DNA of 64,000 nucleotides from Desulfosporosinus fructosivorans. Its GTDB lineage: Bacteria; Bacillota; Desulfitobacteriia; Desulfitobacteriales; Desulfitobacteriaceae. Below, piece by piece: positions 17,543 to 25,641 of this stretch. Location of the stretch: contig NZ_SPQQ01000001.1 in the NCBI RefSeq assembly GCF_004766045.1, positions 682,001-746,000 of the forward strand, written 5' to 3'. The position numbers were made by a program, and so were the translations under genes. The notes beneath the pieces were generated by a model that saw only the letters and a program-made list of their open reading frames with translations, was not told where the DNA came from and ran no database searches. Every line of letters starts with the position of its first letter. Position 1 is the first letter of the stretch.

Positions 17543-17698
17543 ATGTTGGAAAAATGTCGTGCCTGTGGTTTTGAACATGAGGATTTAGGGCATATTCTTT
17601 TTCGACGGAATCATGTGAGTAATCGAGTTTTACCTTATTGTTCACATTGTCTCCGTCGACTTTACCAAGTGCCGTATAGGCCTGAGCGCGATCTTTAA
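17543..17698 (+). CDS. Small zinc-ribbon-like protein, 51 aa
   Basis: An ATG preceded by AGGGGGG starts a 51-residue frame with two CxxC pairs (C5/C8 and C33/C36), the spacing of a small zinc ribbon, and several basic residues near the C terminus. No specific family was recognised. It lies between the VWA gene and ferredoxin. A role in RNA, DNA or protein binding is possible but not shown. Confidence 0.65.
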   Translation: MLEKCRACGFEHEDLGHILFRRNHVSNRVLPYCSHCLRRLYQVPYRPERDL

Positions 17699-17745
17699 TT
17701 GCGAATAAGTTCTTAGTTAATGGGAATAATAATGTTTTATGCTTG

Positions 17746-17796
17746 CCTTTTTTCCTTAGCTTTGGTATATTAAATTCGGAGTTAAGGAAAAAGGGG
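17746..17796 (+). promoter_or_regulatory. Leader hairpin covering the ferredoxin ribosome-binding site
   Basis: CCTTTTTTCCTTA (17746-17758) pairs with TAAGGAAAAAGG (17783-17794). The 3' arm runs into the AAGGGG Shine-Dalgarno site of the ferredoxin gene, so folding would hide it. Regulation is inferred from structure only. Confidence 0.5.
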
Positions 17797-17805
17797 ATGT
17801 TATTA

Positions 17806-17979
17806 ATGGCATACGTTATTAATTCTGAATGCATTAGTTGTGGAGCTTGCGAAGGAGAATGCACAGTTTCCGCAATTAGTGAAGGCGACGATAAATTCGT
17901 CATTGATGCAGAACTCTGCATCGACTGTGGTGCTTGCGCTACTGTTTGTCCAGTTGAAGCACCAAATCCAGCTGAATAA
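17806..17979 (+). CDS. 2[4Fe-4S] ferredoxin
   Basis: A 57-residue clostridial-type ferredoxin starting MAYVINSECISCGACEGEC. There are two CxxCxxCxxxC clusters (CISCGACEGEC and CIDCGACATVC plus downstream Cys-Pro). It carries electrons in anaerobic metabolism. ATG at 17806 follows AAGGGG; the upstream in-frame Met at 17743 lies in the leader hairpin and is not used. The Pro usually found after the fourth Cys of cluster 1 is replaced by Thr. Confidence 0.95.
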   Translation: MAYVINSECISCGACEGECTVSAISEGDDKFVIDAELCIDCGACATVCPVEAPNPAE

Positions 17980-17997
17980 ATCCTAAAAAAATACTAT

Positions 17998-18030
17998 TTA
18001 AAAAAGGAGAGTTTTAACTCTTCTTTTTTA
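17998..18030 (+). terminator. Terminator after ferredoxin
   Basis: AAAAAGGAGAGTT pairs with AACTCTTCTTTTT with a 2-nt loop and continues into a T-run. It sits immediately before the perR promoter. Confidence 0.75.
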
Positions 18031-18059
18031 TTGACAAATTTCCTATATTACTTTAAAAT
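18031..18059 (+). promoter_or_regulatory. Sigma-A promoter of perR
   Basis: TTGACA at 18031-18036 and TAAAAT at 18054-18059 are separated by exactly 17 nt. Just downstream TTACTATAAAGTAA (about 18070-18083) is a dyad that resembles a Per/Fur box, which suggests self-control. Confidence 0.75.
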
Positions 18060-18109
18060 CAAATTAGAAATTACTATAAAGTAAAAGACAATGAAAGGAG
18101 ATGCCATTC

Positions 18110-18538
18110 ATGGATGCAATCGAGATTCTTAAACAATTAAAGGATAAAGGCGTCCGTTTTACACCGCAGAGGCAAGCAATTTTGGAGTTTCTGCTTGAAA
18201 CGGTCTCTCATCCCACAGCGGATGAAATATATCATCATGTTAAGGCTAAATTTCCAGGAGTCAGTTTGGGCACGATTTATAATACACTGAACATGCTTAA
18301 AGAGCATGGGCATCTATTGGAGTTGTCTTACGGTGATATGTCAAGTCGTTTTGATGGTAACCCAAAGAACCATTATCATATTGTTTGTTCGAAGTGTGGC
18401 ACTGTGGCCGATTTCCATCGTCCGTTAATTGATATTGATCAGGAGGTTATGGATAACTCTGGTTTCCTAATTATGGGGCACCGTATGGAGTTTTACGGAA
18501 TTTGCCCAGAGTGTCGCGCCAATGAGAAACTTAATTAG
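18110..18538 (+). CDS. perR: Fur family regulator, PerR-type
   Basis: A 142-residue Fur-family repressor. It has a winged-helix DNA-binding region (VRFTPQRQAILEFLLE), the NTLNMLKEHG recognition region, HYHIVCSKCG and CPECR (structural zinc site), and HH/HR metal ligands. Compact length and the single CxxC pair at each place fit PerR, the peroxide sensor, better than Fur, but substrate specificity cannot be proved. ATG at 18110 has AAGGAG 9 nt upstream; ATG at 18101 is too close to it. Confidence 0.8.
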   Translation: MDAIEILKQLKDKGVRFTPQRQAILEFLLETVSHPTADEIYHHVKAKFPGVSLGTIYNTLNMLKEHGHLLELSYGDMSSRFDGNPKNHYHIVCSKCGTVADFHRPLIDIDQEVMDNSGFLIMGHRMEFYGICPECRANEKLN

Positions 18539-18559
18539 TCCGAAAATAAATAGTTTTTC

Positions 18560-18616
18560 TTGAACCTCCTTAAAAATTGGCTCTAAGAGCCAGGTTTTTA
18601 AGGGGGTTTATTTTTA
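18560..18616 (+). terminator. Terminator after perR
   Basis: AACCTCCTTAAAAATTGGCTC pairs imperfectly with GAGCCAGGTTTTTAAGGGGGTT around TAA, and TATTTTTAT follows. Confidence 0.8.
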
Positions 18617-18684
18617 TAAGGCAGGGGTTTTCGAAAGCTTGCACGAATATGTTAACAATGAGATAAATAATGAGGGGTCATGTT

Positions 18685-20808
18685 ATGTTTAATCGTCGAT
18701 TAATGACTTTTATTGCTTTACTGGCATTAACATTAGGAACACTATGGTGGTCGTGGCAAAGCCCAATAGGAGAATCTCTTCAAACGGGGCAAGGCTCACT
18801 AAGCACTGTGAGGTATTCGCAAGATTTAAACGGGAGTTGGGATCAGTTCTCTTCGTTGCGTCAGGCTTGGACTACGGAATCCGAACCTCAAGATAAGTCA
18901 TTCTTGACTGCAGGGCCGCCTGTAACGTTACCTTCAAGTGAGAGAATTTCTGTCGTAGCTAAACGTTTTCGAATCCCAGGAGAATGGAGTTCCCGGACCA
19001 TGCAGCTTACGTTTAATGGTGTCCAGGGACATGCAAACGTTTACTTAAATGGGATCACTAGTAGCCAGAAAGTTGGAGAATTTGAAGGAAGTGGCGGTAC
19101 GGACGGATTCGAGATCCCAGCCAAAGCGTTTCGCTATGGAGAAGATAATATTCTGGTGGTTGAACTTGTTGGAAGCATCGGGCAACGCACCATGTTCTTA
19201 GGTTCCAATTGGCCGAAATCCGGAAAAATTACCGGTAACATTCGGTTAGACGCTGCGGTAGAAACTACCCTCATGTCACCAGAGGTCAATGTCACTTGGC
19301 TAGAAACTACAGCGCAAATAACAGTAAAGACAAATTTGCAACATCATGGCTTTTCGCAAGAAGGGCCTTGGACGATCCACGGTGTGCTTTCGGATGGCTC
19401 ATCCGGCATTGCAGAGCAGACACTTTCAGTGGACCCCCAGGAAGGTACAGATAATCAATCAGTAACGATGACCTTTACTGTACCGAATGCAAGGCGTTGG
19501 ACATTGGAAGTACCGTTTCTTTATCAGCTGTATTTAACCGTTACGAACAACAAGGGAGACTCTGATGATTTGGCAGTGCCTGTAGGCCTACGTTCGATCG
19601 CTTTATCTTCTGGTAATTGGGTATTAAATGATCAGGCGATCGTAATTAAGGGAGAGGCCTTAACGATTCAGGAGGAGTCTCGTCTAAGACATGCTGGAGA
19701 GGTGGAGTCTTGGTTAAAAACAAAACAACAAAATGGGATAAACCTCATCTATTTTATTGGACAATTGCCAGATGAACTCTGGTTACAAGGGGCTGATCAA
19801 GTGGGTATGGGGGTGTGGGCCGAATTACCCGTAGAATTAATCCCCTCGAGTCGGTTACCTGAACCAAAGGTTTTTAGAAAAGCCGTTTCAGACAAAATGA
19901 TTCATCCGTCCTTATGGGCGTGGACTATAGGAAAAGGGTTAGATTCGGACGCCTTGGCCCAAACCTATTGCCGTGAGGCTGTAAAAGAGGTTCAGCCTAA
20001 TTTGGCTTTTGCAATTAGGAAGGATTCTGGAGTTCTTACGGGACTACCAGAGGAGCAGGCACTTTATGTTCAGGGAAACAAGCTTCAGGGTGTATGGGGA
20101 GAAGTTACGGTTGAAACTGCTTCGACCTCAAGTGTTCAATGGGCTAAGGAACCTTTAGTTGCAGGAACTTGGTCCCTAATGATGATTTTTCTGGCTTGGA
20201 TGAACATCCGGTCGGTAACCTGGCGCTATAAACAAATCTCAGAACGAAAACCCAAACGCCGTTTGCGCAATGCTTGGTTTTGGAATGGATTGTTCGTTTT
20301 AGCTCGTGAAGGGATGCTGGCTGGGTTAGTTACTTCGGCAATATTTCGTATCCCGATCCATTCGAATCCGTGGTTATCACATTTATGGTCAGGTATCAAT
20401 TTGATTCAGGCTCAGTCTCCATGGCTAATATGGGTGTTGTTAAGCGTGTTGTTCATGCTTATTCGATTAATTCAGGTTGGTGTGGTTGCGCCGCATTTGC
20501 CTGATGCTCCCCACTCATTAGCTCTTGTTTATTGGCTCGAACGACGATACTACTTTGCTGTTTTTGTCTCAATTGGCTGGGCCTTACTCCCATGGGGGGT
20601 CCCATTCTATATGCCAATGCTTGGTTACATTGTCCTTGTGTTCCTTTTCTTGCCGATACGTATCCATGATATCCGACGTATCGGTGGGCGTTACCGAACG
20701 TTTCTATGGGTCCCTGGAATGATCTCTGCTGCCTTCTTTATTTGGGCTTCGTTGCATTACGTAGATTGGATTTATCTGTGGCACATGGTTCGAGGATCAA
20801 TGTTTTAG
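18685..20808 (+). CDS. Membrane protein with glycoside hydrolase family 2-like sugar-binding domain
   Basis: A 707-residue protein. An N-terminal signal-anchor helix (residues about 6-22) is followed by a beta-sandwich resembling the GH2 sugar-binding domain (FRIPGEWSSRTMQLTFNGVQ, VYLNGI, DNILVVELVG) and an Ig-like middle. A partial barrel-like stretch to about residue 480 lacks a recognisable pair of catalytic Glu. The last 230 residues hold about five to six membrane helices. An enzyme role is uncertain; it may bind or present glycans at the surface. ATG at 18685 follows GAGGGG. It is monocistronic between perR and the MetE-like gene. Confidence 0.65.
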   Translation: MFNRRLMTFIALLALTLGTLWWSWQSPIGESLQTGQGSLSTVRYSQDLNGSWDQFSSLRQAWTTESEPQDKSFLTAGPPVTLPSSERISVVAKRFRIPGEWSSRTMQLTFNGVQGHANVYLNGITSSQKVGEFEGSGGTDGFEIPAKAFRYGEDNILVVELVGSIGQRTMFLGSNWPKSGKITGNIRLDAAVETTLMSPEVNVTWLETTAQITVKTNLQHHGFSQEGPWTIHGVLSDGSSGIAEQTLSVDPQEGTDNQSVTMTFTVPNARRWTLEVPFLYQLYLTVTNNKGDSDDLAVPVGLRSIALSSGNWVLNDQAIVIKGEALTIQEESRLRHAGEVESWLKTKQQNGINLIYFIGQLPDELWLQGADQVGMGVWAELPVELIPSSRLPEPKVFRKAVSDKMIHPSLWAWTIGKGLDSDALAQTYCREAVKEVQPNLAFAIRKDSGVLTGLPEEQALYVQGNKLQGVWGEVTVETASTSSVQWAKEPLVAGTWSLMMIFLAWMNIRSVTWRYKQISERKPKRRLRNAWFWNGLFVLAREGMLAGLVTSAIFRIPIHSNPWLSHLWSGINLIQAQSPWLIWVLLSVLFMLIRLIQVGVVAPHLPDAPHSLALVYWLERRYYFAVFVSIGWALLPWGVPFYMPMLGYIVLVFLFLPIRIHDIRRIGGRYRTFLWVPGMISAAFFIWASLHYVDWIYLWHMVRGSMF

Positions 20809-20840
20809 TGTCTTTAAGCAGAAGTTTTGAGACAAGAGAA

Positions 20841-20867
20841 TGAGACAGGGGGACGGTTCTTTTGTCT
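20841..20867. repeat. Copy of the GGGGGACGGTTCTT repeat family
   Basis: TGAGACAGGGGGACGGTTCT and the following TTGTCT match the copies at 6568-6594 and 25376-25414. The rest of the 20809-21202 gap holds a TTTGCGTTTATGGACGCAAA-type hairpin near 21037-21056 and GCCCCGTA direct repeats at about 21111-21126; no gene was seen. Confidence 0.7.
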
Positions 20868-21202
20868 GCACCGAAGACGATCGTGTGCCGTCGCTTTGCT
20901 TGTTGCCAAGGGTTACGGTAACCCTCTGGGCTTTCAAGTGTGTTGTTTTATCATCACTCGCACTGCAACATAAGTCCATTCATGAACAAGCCAGTTTCTT
21001 CTAAACGCCTAACTAAACGCGCTATATTGATGATTGTTTGCGTTTATGGACGCAAATGCGCTTAGCATGATATTATGATAAGAAACGGTGGTCTTCCTTC
21101 CAAGTAGTTAGCCCCGTAGCCCCGTAGGCCTTCGTCGTAGCGAAGAAATGGATGCAATTTCATTTGCATTCATCATATTCAAGAATTGGAAGTGTTTAAG
21201 AT

Positions 21203-22288
21203 ATGCAAATAAATAACTTTAAACCAAATTTCATAACAACGGGAGTTGGAAGTATACCTCTAACTAATGGCCAAGATGCTTTAGAATTGATTTGGAAAAG
21301 TGTACCATTGGCGCCACATTGGCCTCAGCTTCCGCGTCTTGGAGCAGAAAGCTCTTTTGTTGGGCAATATCTTAACGCCCTGATTGAAACTGGGGTCATA
21401 GGAGATGTTGAAGTTCCGAAATTTCAAGTCGATGCGCCGGATTGGGTAGAACGGATGACGATTTTTTATACGCTGTATTTAGAGGCACTTGAGGGCGACC
21501 AAAAAGCGCTAGAGCGTTTTGGATTCAGCGCTCAGGGTGGTGAAGGGTTTGAAGCCTTTTGTCATAATCTTGAACAGTTCGGAACAAGGGATGCTGTAAT
21601 TCTAAAGGGGCAACTCAGTGGCTCGTTGACCTTGGGAATGCAGATCACAGATAAAAATAGACGGTCGAGTTATTATGATGATACTCTCCGGGATATGTTG
21701 GTAAAAAGCCTTGCCTTGCATGCTGAGTGGCAGACAAAACGGCTCAGTCAGTTTGGCCTACCTGTGCTGATGATGATTGACGATCCAGGACTTTATGGCT
21801 TTGGTGCCTCAAGTCATATTACGTTGAAACGAGAACAACTAATTGATGAGCTGAATTCAATTGTTGAGGGGATCTTGCGCCAAGGTGGAATTGCCGGGGT
21901 GCATGTCTGCGCAGGGATGGATTGGACCCTTCTTTTTGATTCTAAGGTTCAGGTGGTAAATTTTGATGCCTACGATTATATGCAGAGCATGATGGCTTTA
22001 GCGGAACCGCTAAATGAATTTTTAACACGTGGAGGAATTCTTTCTTGGGGAATTGTTCCTACGAATCCGATTGCTTGGGAAGAAACTTCTCAAAGCCTAA
22101 AGAGTAATTTGGATAATAATATACGGGAACTCGTAAAACGTGGCGTTGATGAATCCCTTCTTCGCCAACAAAGCATGTTAACACCGAGCTGTGGAACGGG
22201 AACACTTCCAAGGGATTTGACAGAACATGTTTATGGGTTATTAAAGGACTTAGGTGACAAAACTCTCGGTGCTTATACGACACAGTAG
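21203..22288 (+). CDS. MetE C-terminal-domain-like (UROD/MetE fold) protein
   Basis: A 361-residue protein matching the cobalamin-independent methionine synthase catalytic barrel. It starts NFITTGVGSIP and contains GVHVCAGMDW (His-x-Cys) and TPSCGTGTL (third ligand), giving the zinc site for thiol activation. It lacks the N-terminal half of MetE, so it may use a methyl donor other than methyl-THF, or act as a corrinoid-linked methyltransferase. No S-box or cobalamin riboswitch was recognised upstream. Confidence 0.7.
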   Translation: MQINNFKPNFITTGVGSIPLTNGQDALELIWKSVPLAPHWPQLPRLGAESSFVGQYLNALIETGVIGDVEVPKFQVDAPDWVERMTIFYTLYLEALEGDQKALERFGFSAQGGEGFEAFCHNLEQFGTRDAVILKGQLSGSLTLGMQITDKNRRSSYYDDTLRDMLVKSLALHAEWQTKRLSQFGLPVLMMIDDPGLYGFGASSHITLKREQLIDELNSIVEGILRQGGIAGVHVCAGMDWTLLFDSKVQVVNFDAYDYMQSMMALAEPLNEFLTRGGILSWGIVPTNPIAWEETSQSLKSNLDNNIRELVKRGVDESLLRQQSMLTPSCGTGTLPRDLTEHVYGLLKDLGDKTLGAYTTQ

Positions 22289-22331
22289 CAAACTAGGGAA
22301 CTTGCAATACGACGTTCACTTGCTTGCTCTC

Positions 22332-22490
22332 GCAGATCAAACTAAGACTTAAGAGCTTGCTCCGTGAGAGGGCGGGGCGAAACACATGTGTTTCGGCAAA
22401 TCGGACATCTATGTCCGGTTGCCTGACGTGTACGTCCTTGTATACGGCCCCGCTGTATTAAAGTGCTCTTAAGTCAAGTTTGATTTCTGC
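22332..22490. repeat. Large multi-hairpin element A
   Basis: The outer stem pairs GCAGA (22332-22336), TCAAACT (22337-22343) and GACTTAAGAGC (22346-22356) with GCTCTTAAGTC (22465-22475), AGTTTGA (22477-22483) and TCTGC (22486-22490). The inner stem pairs GCGGGGC (22372-22378) with GCCCCGC (22447-22453). It encloses three hairpins: GAAACACATGTGTTTC (22379-22394), GGCAA...TTGCC (22395-22423) and GACGTGTACGTC (22425-22436). Element B at 33721-33935 has the same plan. Confidence 0.75.
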
Positions 22491-22500
22491 GCTATCAAAG

Positions 22501-22688
22501 AAGATTCACTTTTGTATGAGGGGCCATGTGCACCGTCTTGTTTATGCGATACGATACACCATTTGAACCATAGATTTCGAACCACGTATCACGAACATTG
22601 AACTTCGAGTGAGTGTTTGCTAATCGAATAACATTGCTTTATAATAAAACCAAGCATTTTACTAAGGAATCCAAAGGAGGAACAATAA
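22501..22688 (+). other. Gap before the DUF1858 gene
   Basis: Contains short repeats resembling ACGATACA and CGAACCACG, weak relatives of the GTGGTTCG family. No gene or clear promoter was found. Confidence 0.3.
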
Positions 22689-22886
22689 ATGTTAACAAAA
22701 GAGATGACAGTTGGCCAAGTGTTGAAATTATATCCTCAAACGGTACAAGTTTTTCTGGAGCTTGGAATGCATTGTTTAGGATGTCCTTCTTCTACAATGG
22801 AAAGTATTGAAGGTGCTGCTTTAACTCATGGACAAAATCCTGATGAACTTGTGGCAAAGTTAAACAAAGCTATCGTAGTAGTTTAA
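22689..22886 (+). CDS. DUF1858 domain protein (hybrid-cluster-associated redox type)
   Basis: A 65-residue protein of the DUF1858 family (MTVGQVLKLYPQTVQVFLEL then GMHCLGCPSS). Its CxxC motif is typical of small proteins linked to hybrid-cluster or disulfide redox chemistry in anaerobes. A perfect AAAGGAGG site precedes ATG. It is monocistronic with its own terminator. The partner is unknown. Confidence 0.88.
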   Translation: MLTKEMTVGQVLKLYPQTVQVFLELGMHCLGCPSSTMESIEGAALTHGQNPDELVAKLNKAIVVV

Positions 22887-22907
22887 ATTTCACGGTATAC
22901 TTATGCA

Positions 22908-22943
22908 AGAAGAACTGGCCTAATTAGGGCTAGTTCTTTTTTA
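22908..22943 (+). terminator. Terminator after the DUF1858 gene
   Basis: AAGAACTGGCC pairs with GGGCTAGTTCTT and is followed by TTTT. Confidence 0.85.
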
Positions 22944-23070
22944 ATTAAAAAGTTTCTAGGTACAAACACACTATTCCATACTTACCATATATTGTTATTA
23001 GTTAAAGAGAAGAATGCAAACCGCATAAAGACAACATCAATAGTTGATGTAATTAAAGGAGGAAATCAAT

Positions 23071-23643
23071 ATGGAATTACGTTCCGTTGCTTATAATCCT
23101 ACTCAACCTGGAATGCAAGGAATGGCTGGAATGCAAGGAATGGCTGGAATGCAAGGAATGGCTGGAATGCAAGGAATGGGGGGAATGCAAGGTATGGAAG
23201 GAATGCAAGGTATGGAGGGAATGCAAGGAATGCAAGGAATGCCTGAAATGATGCATTGTATGCCTGGGATGCAACATGGAATGCAAATGGCCCCTGGGAT
23301 GTATCCACCTGGTGGTTTTGTGAATCTTGATGTAGATATGGATCCTGGTTGTGTTAGTTATGATGTTGGTGGCCCGATGCACTGCTCTCCGTGTGAAACA
23401 CCTATGATGCAGCACCACCATCAACCATGTCCGTTGCCTACGCCTATGCCTATGCCAACTCCTACACCGTCCACTAAAGTCTATGTAGTAAAAAAAGGGG
23501 ATACAGTTTATAAAATCGCAAAACGCTTCGGGACAACGATGGAAGCCATTATCGCAGCAAACAACTTGCACAATCCAAATCTTATCTATCCAGGGCAAGT
23601 CTTATTAATACCAATAGTCTCTACAGGGGAATTTTACGGCTAA
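23071..23643 (+). CDS. Met/Gly-rich repeat protein with C-terminal LysM domain
   Basis: A 190-residue protein. Residues about 14-60 are tandem GMQGMA/G/E units, and the middle is rich in Met, Cys, His and Pro (MMHCMPGMQHGMQ, MQHHHQPCPL). A Pro-Thr hinge leads to a LysM domain at about 133-183 (YVVKKGDTVYKIAKRFGTTM to YPGQVLLIPI). LysM binds peptidoglycan and is common in spore coat proteins of the SafA type, so a coat or cell-wall role is likely. The Met-rich part may bind copper; this is inference. AAAGGAGG precedes ATG and a terminator follows. Confidence 0.82.
   Translation: MELRSVAYNPTQPGMQGMAGMQGMAGMQGMAGMQGMGGMQGMEGMQGMEGMQGMQGMPEMMHCMPGMQHGMQMAPGMYPPGGFVNLDVDMDPGCVSYDVGGPMHCSPCETPMMQHHHQPCPLPTPMPMPTPTPSTKVYVVKKGDTVYKIAKRFGTTMEAIIAANNLHNPNLIYPGQVLLIPIVSTGEFYG
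23109..23250 (+). repeat. 18-bp tandem repeat inside the LysM gene
   Basis: Units of GGAATGCAAGGAATGGCT with synonymous and one-base changes repeat about seven times and encode Gly-Met-Gln-Gly-Met-Ala/Glu. Copy number is expected to vary between strains through slippage. Confidence 0.85.
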
Positions 23644-23681
23644 TAGTAGCCATTGAAGCGATACAAGTATAACTAATCGAA

Positions 23682-23727
23682 GAACAGCCTGAACCCTGAG
23701 GTTAGACCCGGGGTTCAGGTTTTGCCT
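23682..23727 (+). terminator. Terminator after the LysM gene
   Basis: AGCCTGAACCCTG pairs with CCGGGGTTCAGGTTTTG across an 8-nt loop, with a short T-run. The rest of the gap to lpdA holds nothing recognised. Confidence 0.7.
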
Positions 23728-23948
23728 GTTAGGTGTGATGTAAGGGCAGAATGCTTTCTTAGCGTTATTGATGAAGAGATGTTTTACGTGCTTTGTAGGT
23801 CGTGGGACTGCTCATGCATATGAATGGATAGGGTTGGACATATTGTTTAAGGATTTATAACAATATAAACATCAGCGGGTAACTAAGAAGGAAAAATGTT
23901 AAAGAGAGTCGAAATATTGAAGAAAGGGTATGGAAGGAGAGACTAACA

Positions 23949-25331
23949 ATGGATTATCAGGTCGGTATTCTTGGCGGGGGACCTGGAGGATATGTTTGTG
24001 CGTTAAGAGCTGCTCAATTGGGTTTATCAGTCGTTCTTATTGAAGGGGGGCGGCTGGGAGGTACCTGTCTAAACCGGGGGTGCATTCCTACTAAAGCATT
24101 AGTAAAAAGCGCTGATTTATATCGCGAAATGGAACATGCTGAAGAATTTGGCTTATTTATAGGTGAAAAAAGAGTGAATTATGGTGCTGTTGTCGCCCGA
24201 AAGGATAACATAGTCAATGCGCTTGTTGGCGGTGTGGAAAAGTTGATGAAAGCGGCGAACATACGTGTGATCAAAGGCTGGGGCGAATTTAAAGAAGTTG
24301 GTCAGATTTCAGTGACAACGGAAAACGGTGTTGAACTAATTCAAGTAGAGAATGTCATATTGGCGACTGGTTCTGTACCAATACGGATTCCGATTCCGGG
24401 GGCAGATCTCCCAGGAGTAGGAACTAGTGATGAATTCCTCGAAGAAACAGAACTCCCAAAACGCCTTGTTGTCATAGGAGGTGGCGTTATAGGGTTGGAA
24501 TTTGCTTCGATTTATAAAGCATTTGGTGTTCAGGTTAGCGTCGTGGAGATGCTTCCGACTTTGTTACCGACCATTGATGAGGAAATCCCTAAGCGGTTAA
24601 CCCCATTATTAAAGCGCAGTGGGATCGAGATTTTTACAAAGACGGCGGTTAAAGAGATTCGCCAAGAGGGGGAGACCCTCATTGTCCAAGTCGAAGATGG
24701 GAAAGGGATACGAGATATCCCTGCCGATCGCGTCCTTCTTTCCACTGGACGAAGGCCTAGCTTGAGGGGGATCGATGTTCAGAAACTAGGTTTAGAGACT
24801 GATAAAGGGGTCATTAAGGTGAACGCGCAGATGCAAACGAACCTTCCCCACGTATATGCAATTGGAGATTTAATCGGGGGAATCATGTTAGCTCATGTAG
24901 CTTCTGCAGAAGGGATCGTAGCAGTAGAGCATATTGCAGGGCGTTCAGTCGAGATGAAGTATGATGCTATACCAAGTGCCATTTTTACGCATCCGGAGAT
25001 TGCAACGGTGGGGTACACTGAACAGGAACTAAAGGCTTCAGGGAATATTTATCGTGTGAGCAAATTCCCGTTTTCTGCAAATGGTAAGGCTCTGGCCTTG
25101 GGGGAAAGCATTGGATTGGTTAAAATATTGGCAGATCATGAGGGAGTTATTGTAGGGGCGAGTATCATGGGTCCCCAGGCTAGTAGTTTGATTTCAGAAT
25201 TAGTACTAGCTATAGAAAAAAGACTTCGAGCCGAGGATGTTGCTCGTACAGTTCATGCGCATCCGACATTGCCGGAGGCAGTTATGGAGGCAGCGCACGG
25301 GATTGATGGCAAGCCACTTCATCTAGCGTAG
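23949..25331 (+). CDS. lpdA: Dihydrolipoyl dehydrogenase
   Basis: The E3 flavoprotein that reoxidises dihydrolipoamide with NAD+. The 460-residue protein has the N-terminal FAD GGGPGGY motif, the redox disulfide GTCLNRGCIPTK, the NAD-binding GGGVIGLEFA, FAD-binding YAIGDL and the C-terminal HAHPTLPE base. No E1/E2 genes are nearby. In this window its logical partner is GcvH of the glycine cleavage system (61.6 kb), though this is not proved by position. ATG at 23949 follows GGAAGGAGAG. Confidence 0.95.
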   Translation: MDYQVGILGGGPGGYVCALRAAQLGLSVVLIEGGRLGGTCLNRGCIPTKALVKSADLYREMEHAEEFGLFIGEKRVNYGAVVARKDNIVNALVGGVEKLMKAANIRVIKGWGEFKEVGQISVTTENGVELIQVENVILATGSVPIRIPIPGADLPGVGTSDEFLEETELPKRLVVIGGGVIGLEFASIYKAFGVQVSVVEMLPTLLPTIDEEIPKRLTPLLKRSGIEIFTKTAVKEIRQEGETLIVQVEDGKGIRDIPADRVLLSTGRRPSLRGIDVQKLGLETDKGVIKVNAQMQTNLPHVYAIGDLIGGIMLAHVASAEGIVAVEHIAGRSVEMKYDAIPSAIFTHPEIATVGYTEQELKASGNIYRVSKFPFSANGKALALGESIGLVKILADHEGVIVGASIMGPQASSLISELVLAIEKRLRAEDVARTVHAHPTLPEAVMEAAHGIDGKPLHLA

Positions 25332-25364
25332 TTTTATCCTAAAGTCAAGAAGACTCGACAATAG

Positions 25365-25424
25365 AGGAAAGATATGGGGGACGGTTCTTCGAAAAGACAG
25401 AAGAACCGTCCCCCTGTCTTTCCT
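25365..25424. repeat. Full palindromic copy of the GGGGGACGGTTCTT family
   Basis: GGGGGACGGTTCTTC (25376-25390) pairs with GAAGAACCGTCCCCC (25400-25414) and the pairing extends outward through AGGAAAGA...TCTTTCCT. It may act as a terminator for lpdA, but it is also the most complete copy of this dispersed repeat. Confidence 0.85.
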
Positions 25425-25601
25425 TTCCTTGTCTTTCAAGTGGTGCTTGTTTTGTCGGTTTTGAAACCTAATTTCTGAATAAAATTCTCTGAATTTTTGT
25501 TTAAGGTATTTTAATCGACAGGATTTGATGATTTTTGGCTACTTGGAGTAGGACCTTCTTCCTTATTTTTAATATTTACAAAAAAGAATTGAGATTTAGG
25601 G

Positions 25602-25630
25602 TTGCAGGATAATCGTTAAGAAGGTAGAAT
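25602..25630 (+). promoter_or_regulatory. Promoter of the dcw cluster
   Basis: TTGCAG (25602-25607), 17-nt spacer, TAGAAT (25625-25630) upstream of mraZ. The MraZ boxes begin about 11 nt downstream of the -10. Confidence 0.6.
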
Positions 25631-25641
25631 TAGTGCAATTA

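Noticed and set aside
20809-21202. S-box or cobalamin riboswitch before the MetE-like gene
   Set aside because: None of the conserved motifs of either class was found in the 395-bp gap.
23109-23250. Possible CRISPR-like repeats
   Set aside because: Units are contiguous 18-bp coding repeats with no spacers and keep one reading frame; they belong to the LysM gene.
23077-23598. Long minus-strand frame across the Met-rich repeat
   Set aside because: It is an antisense shadow of a low-complexity plus-strand gene with a strong ribosome-binding site and LysM domain.
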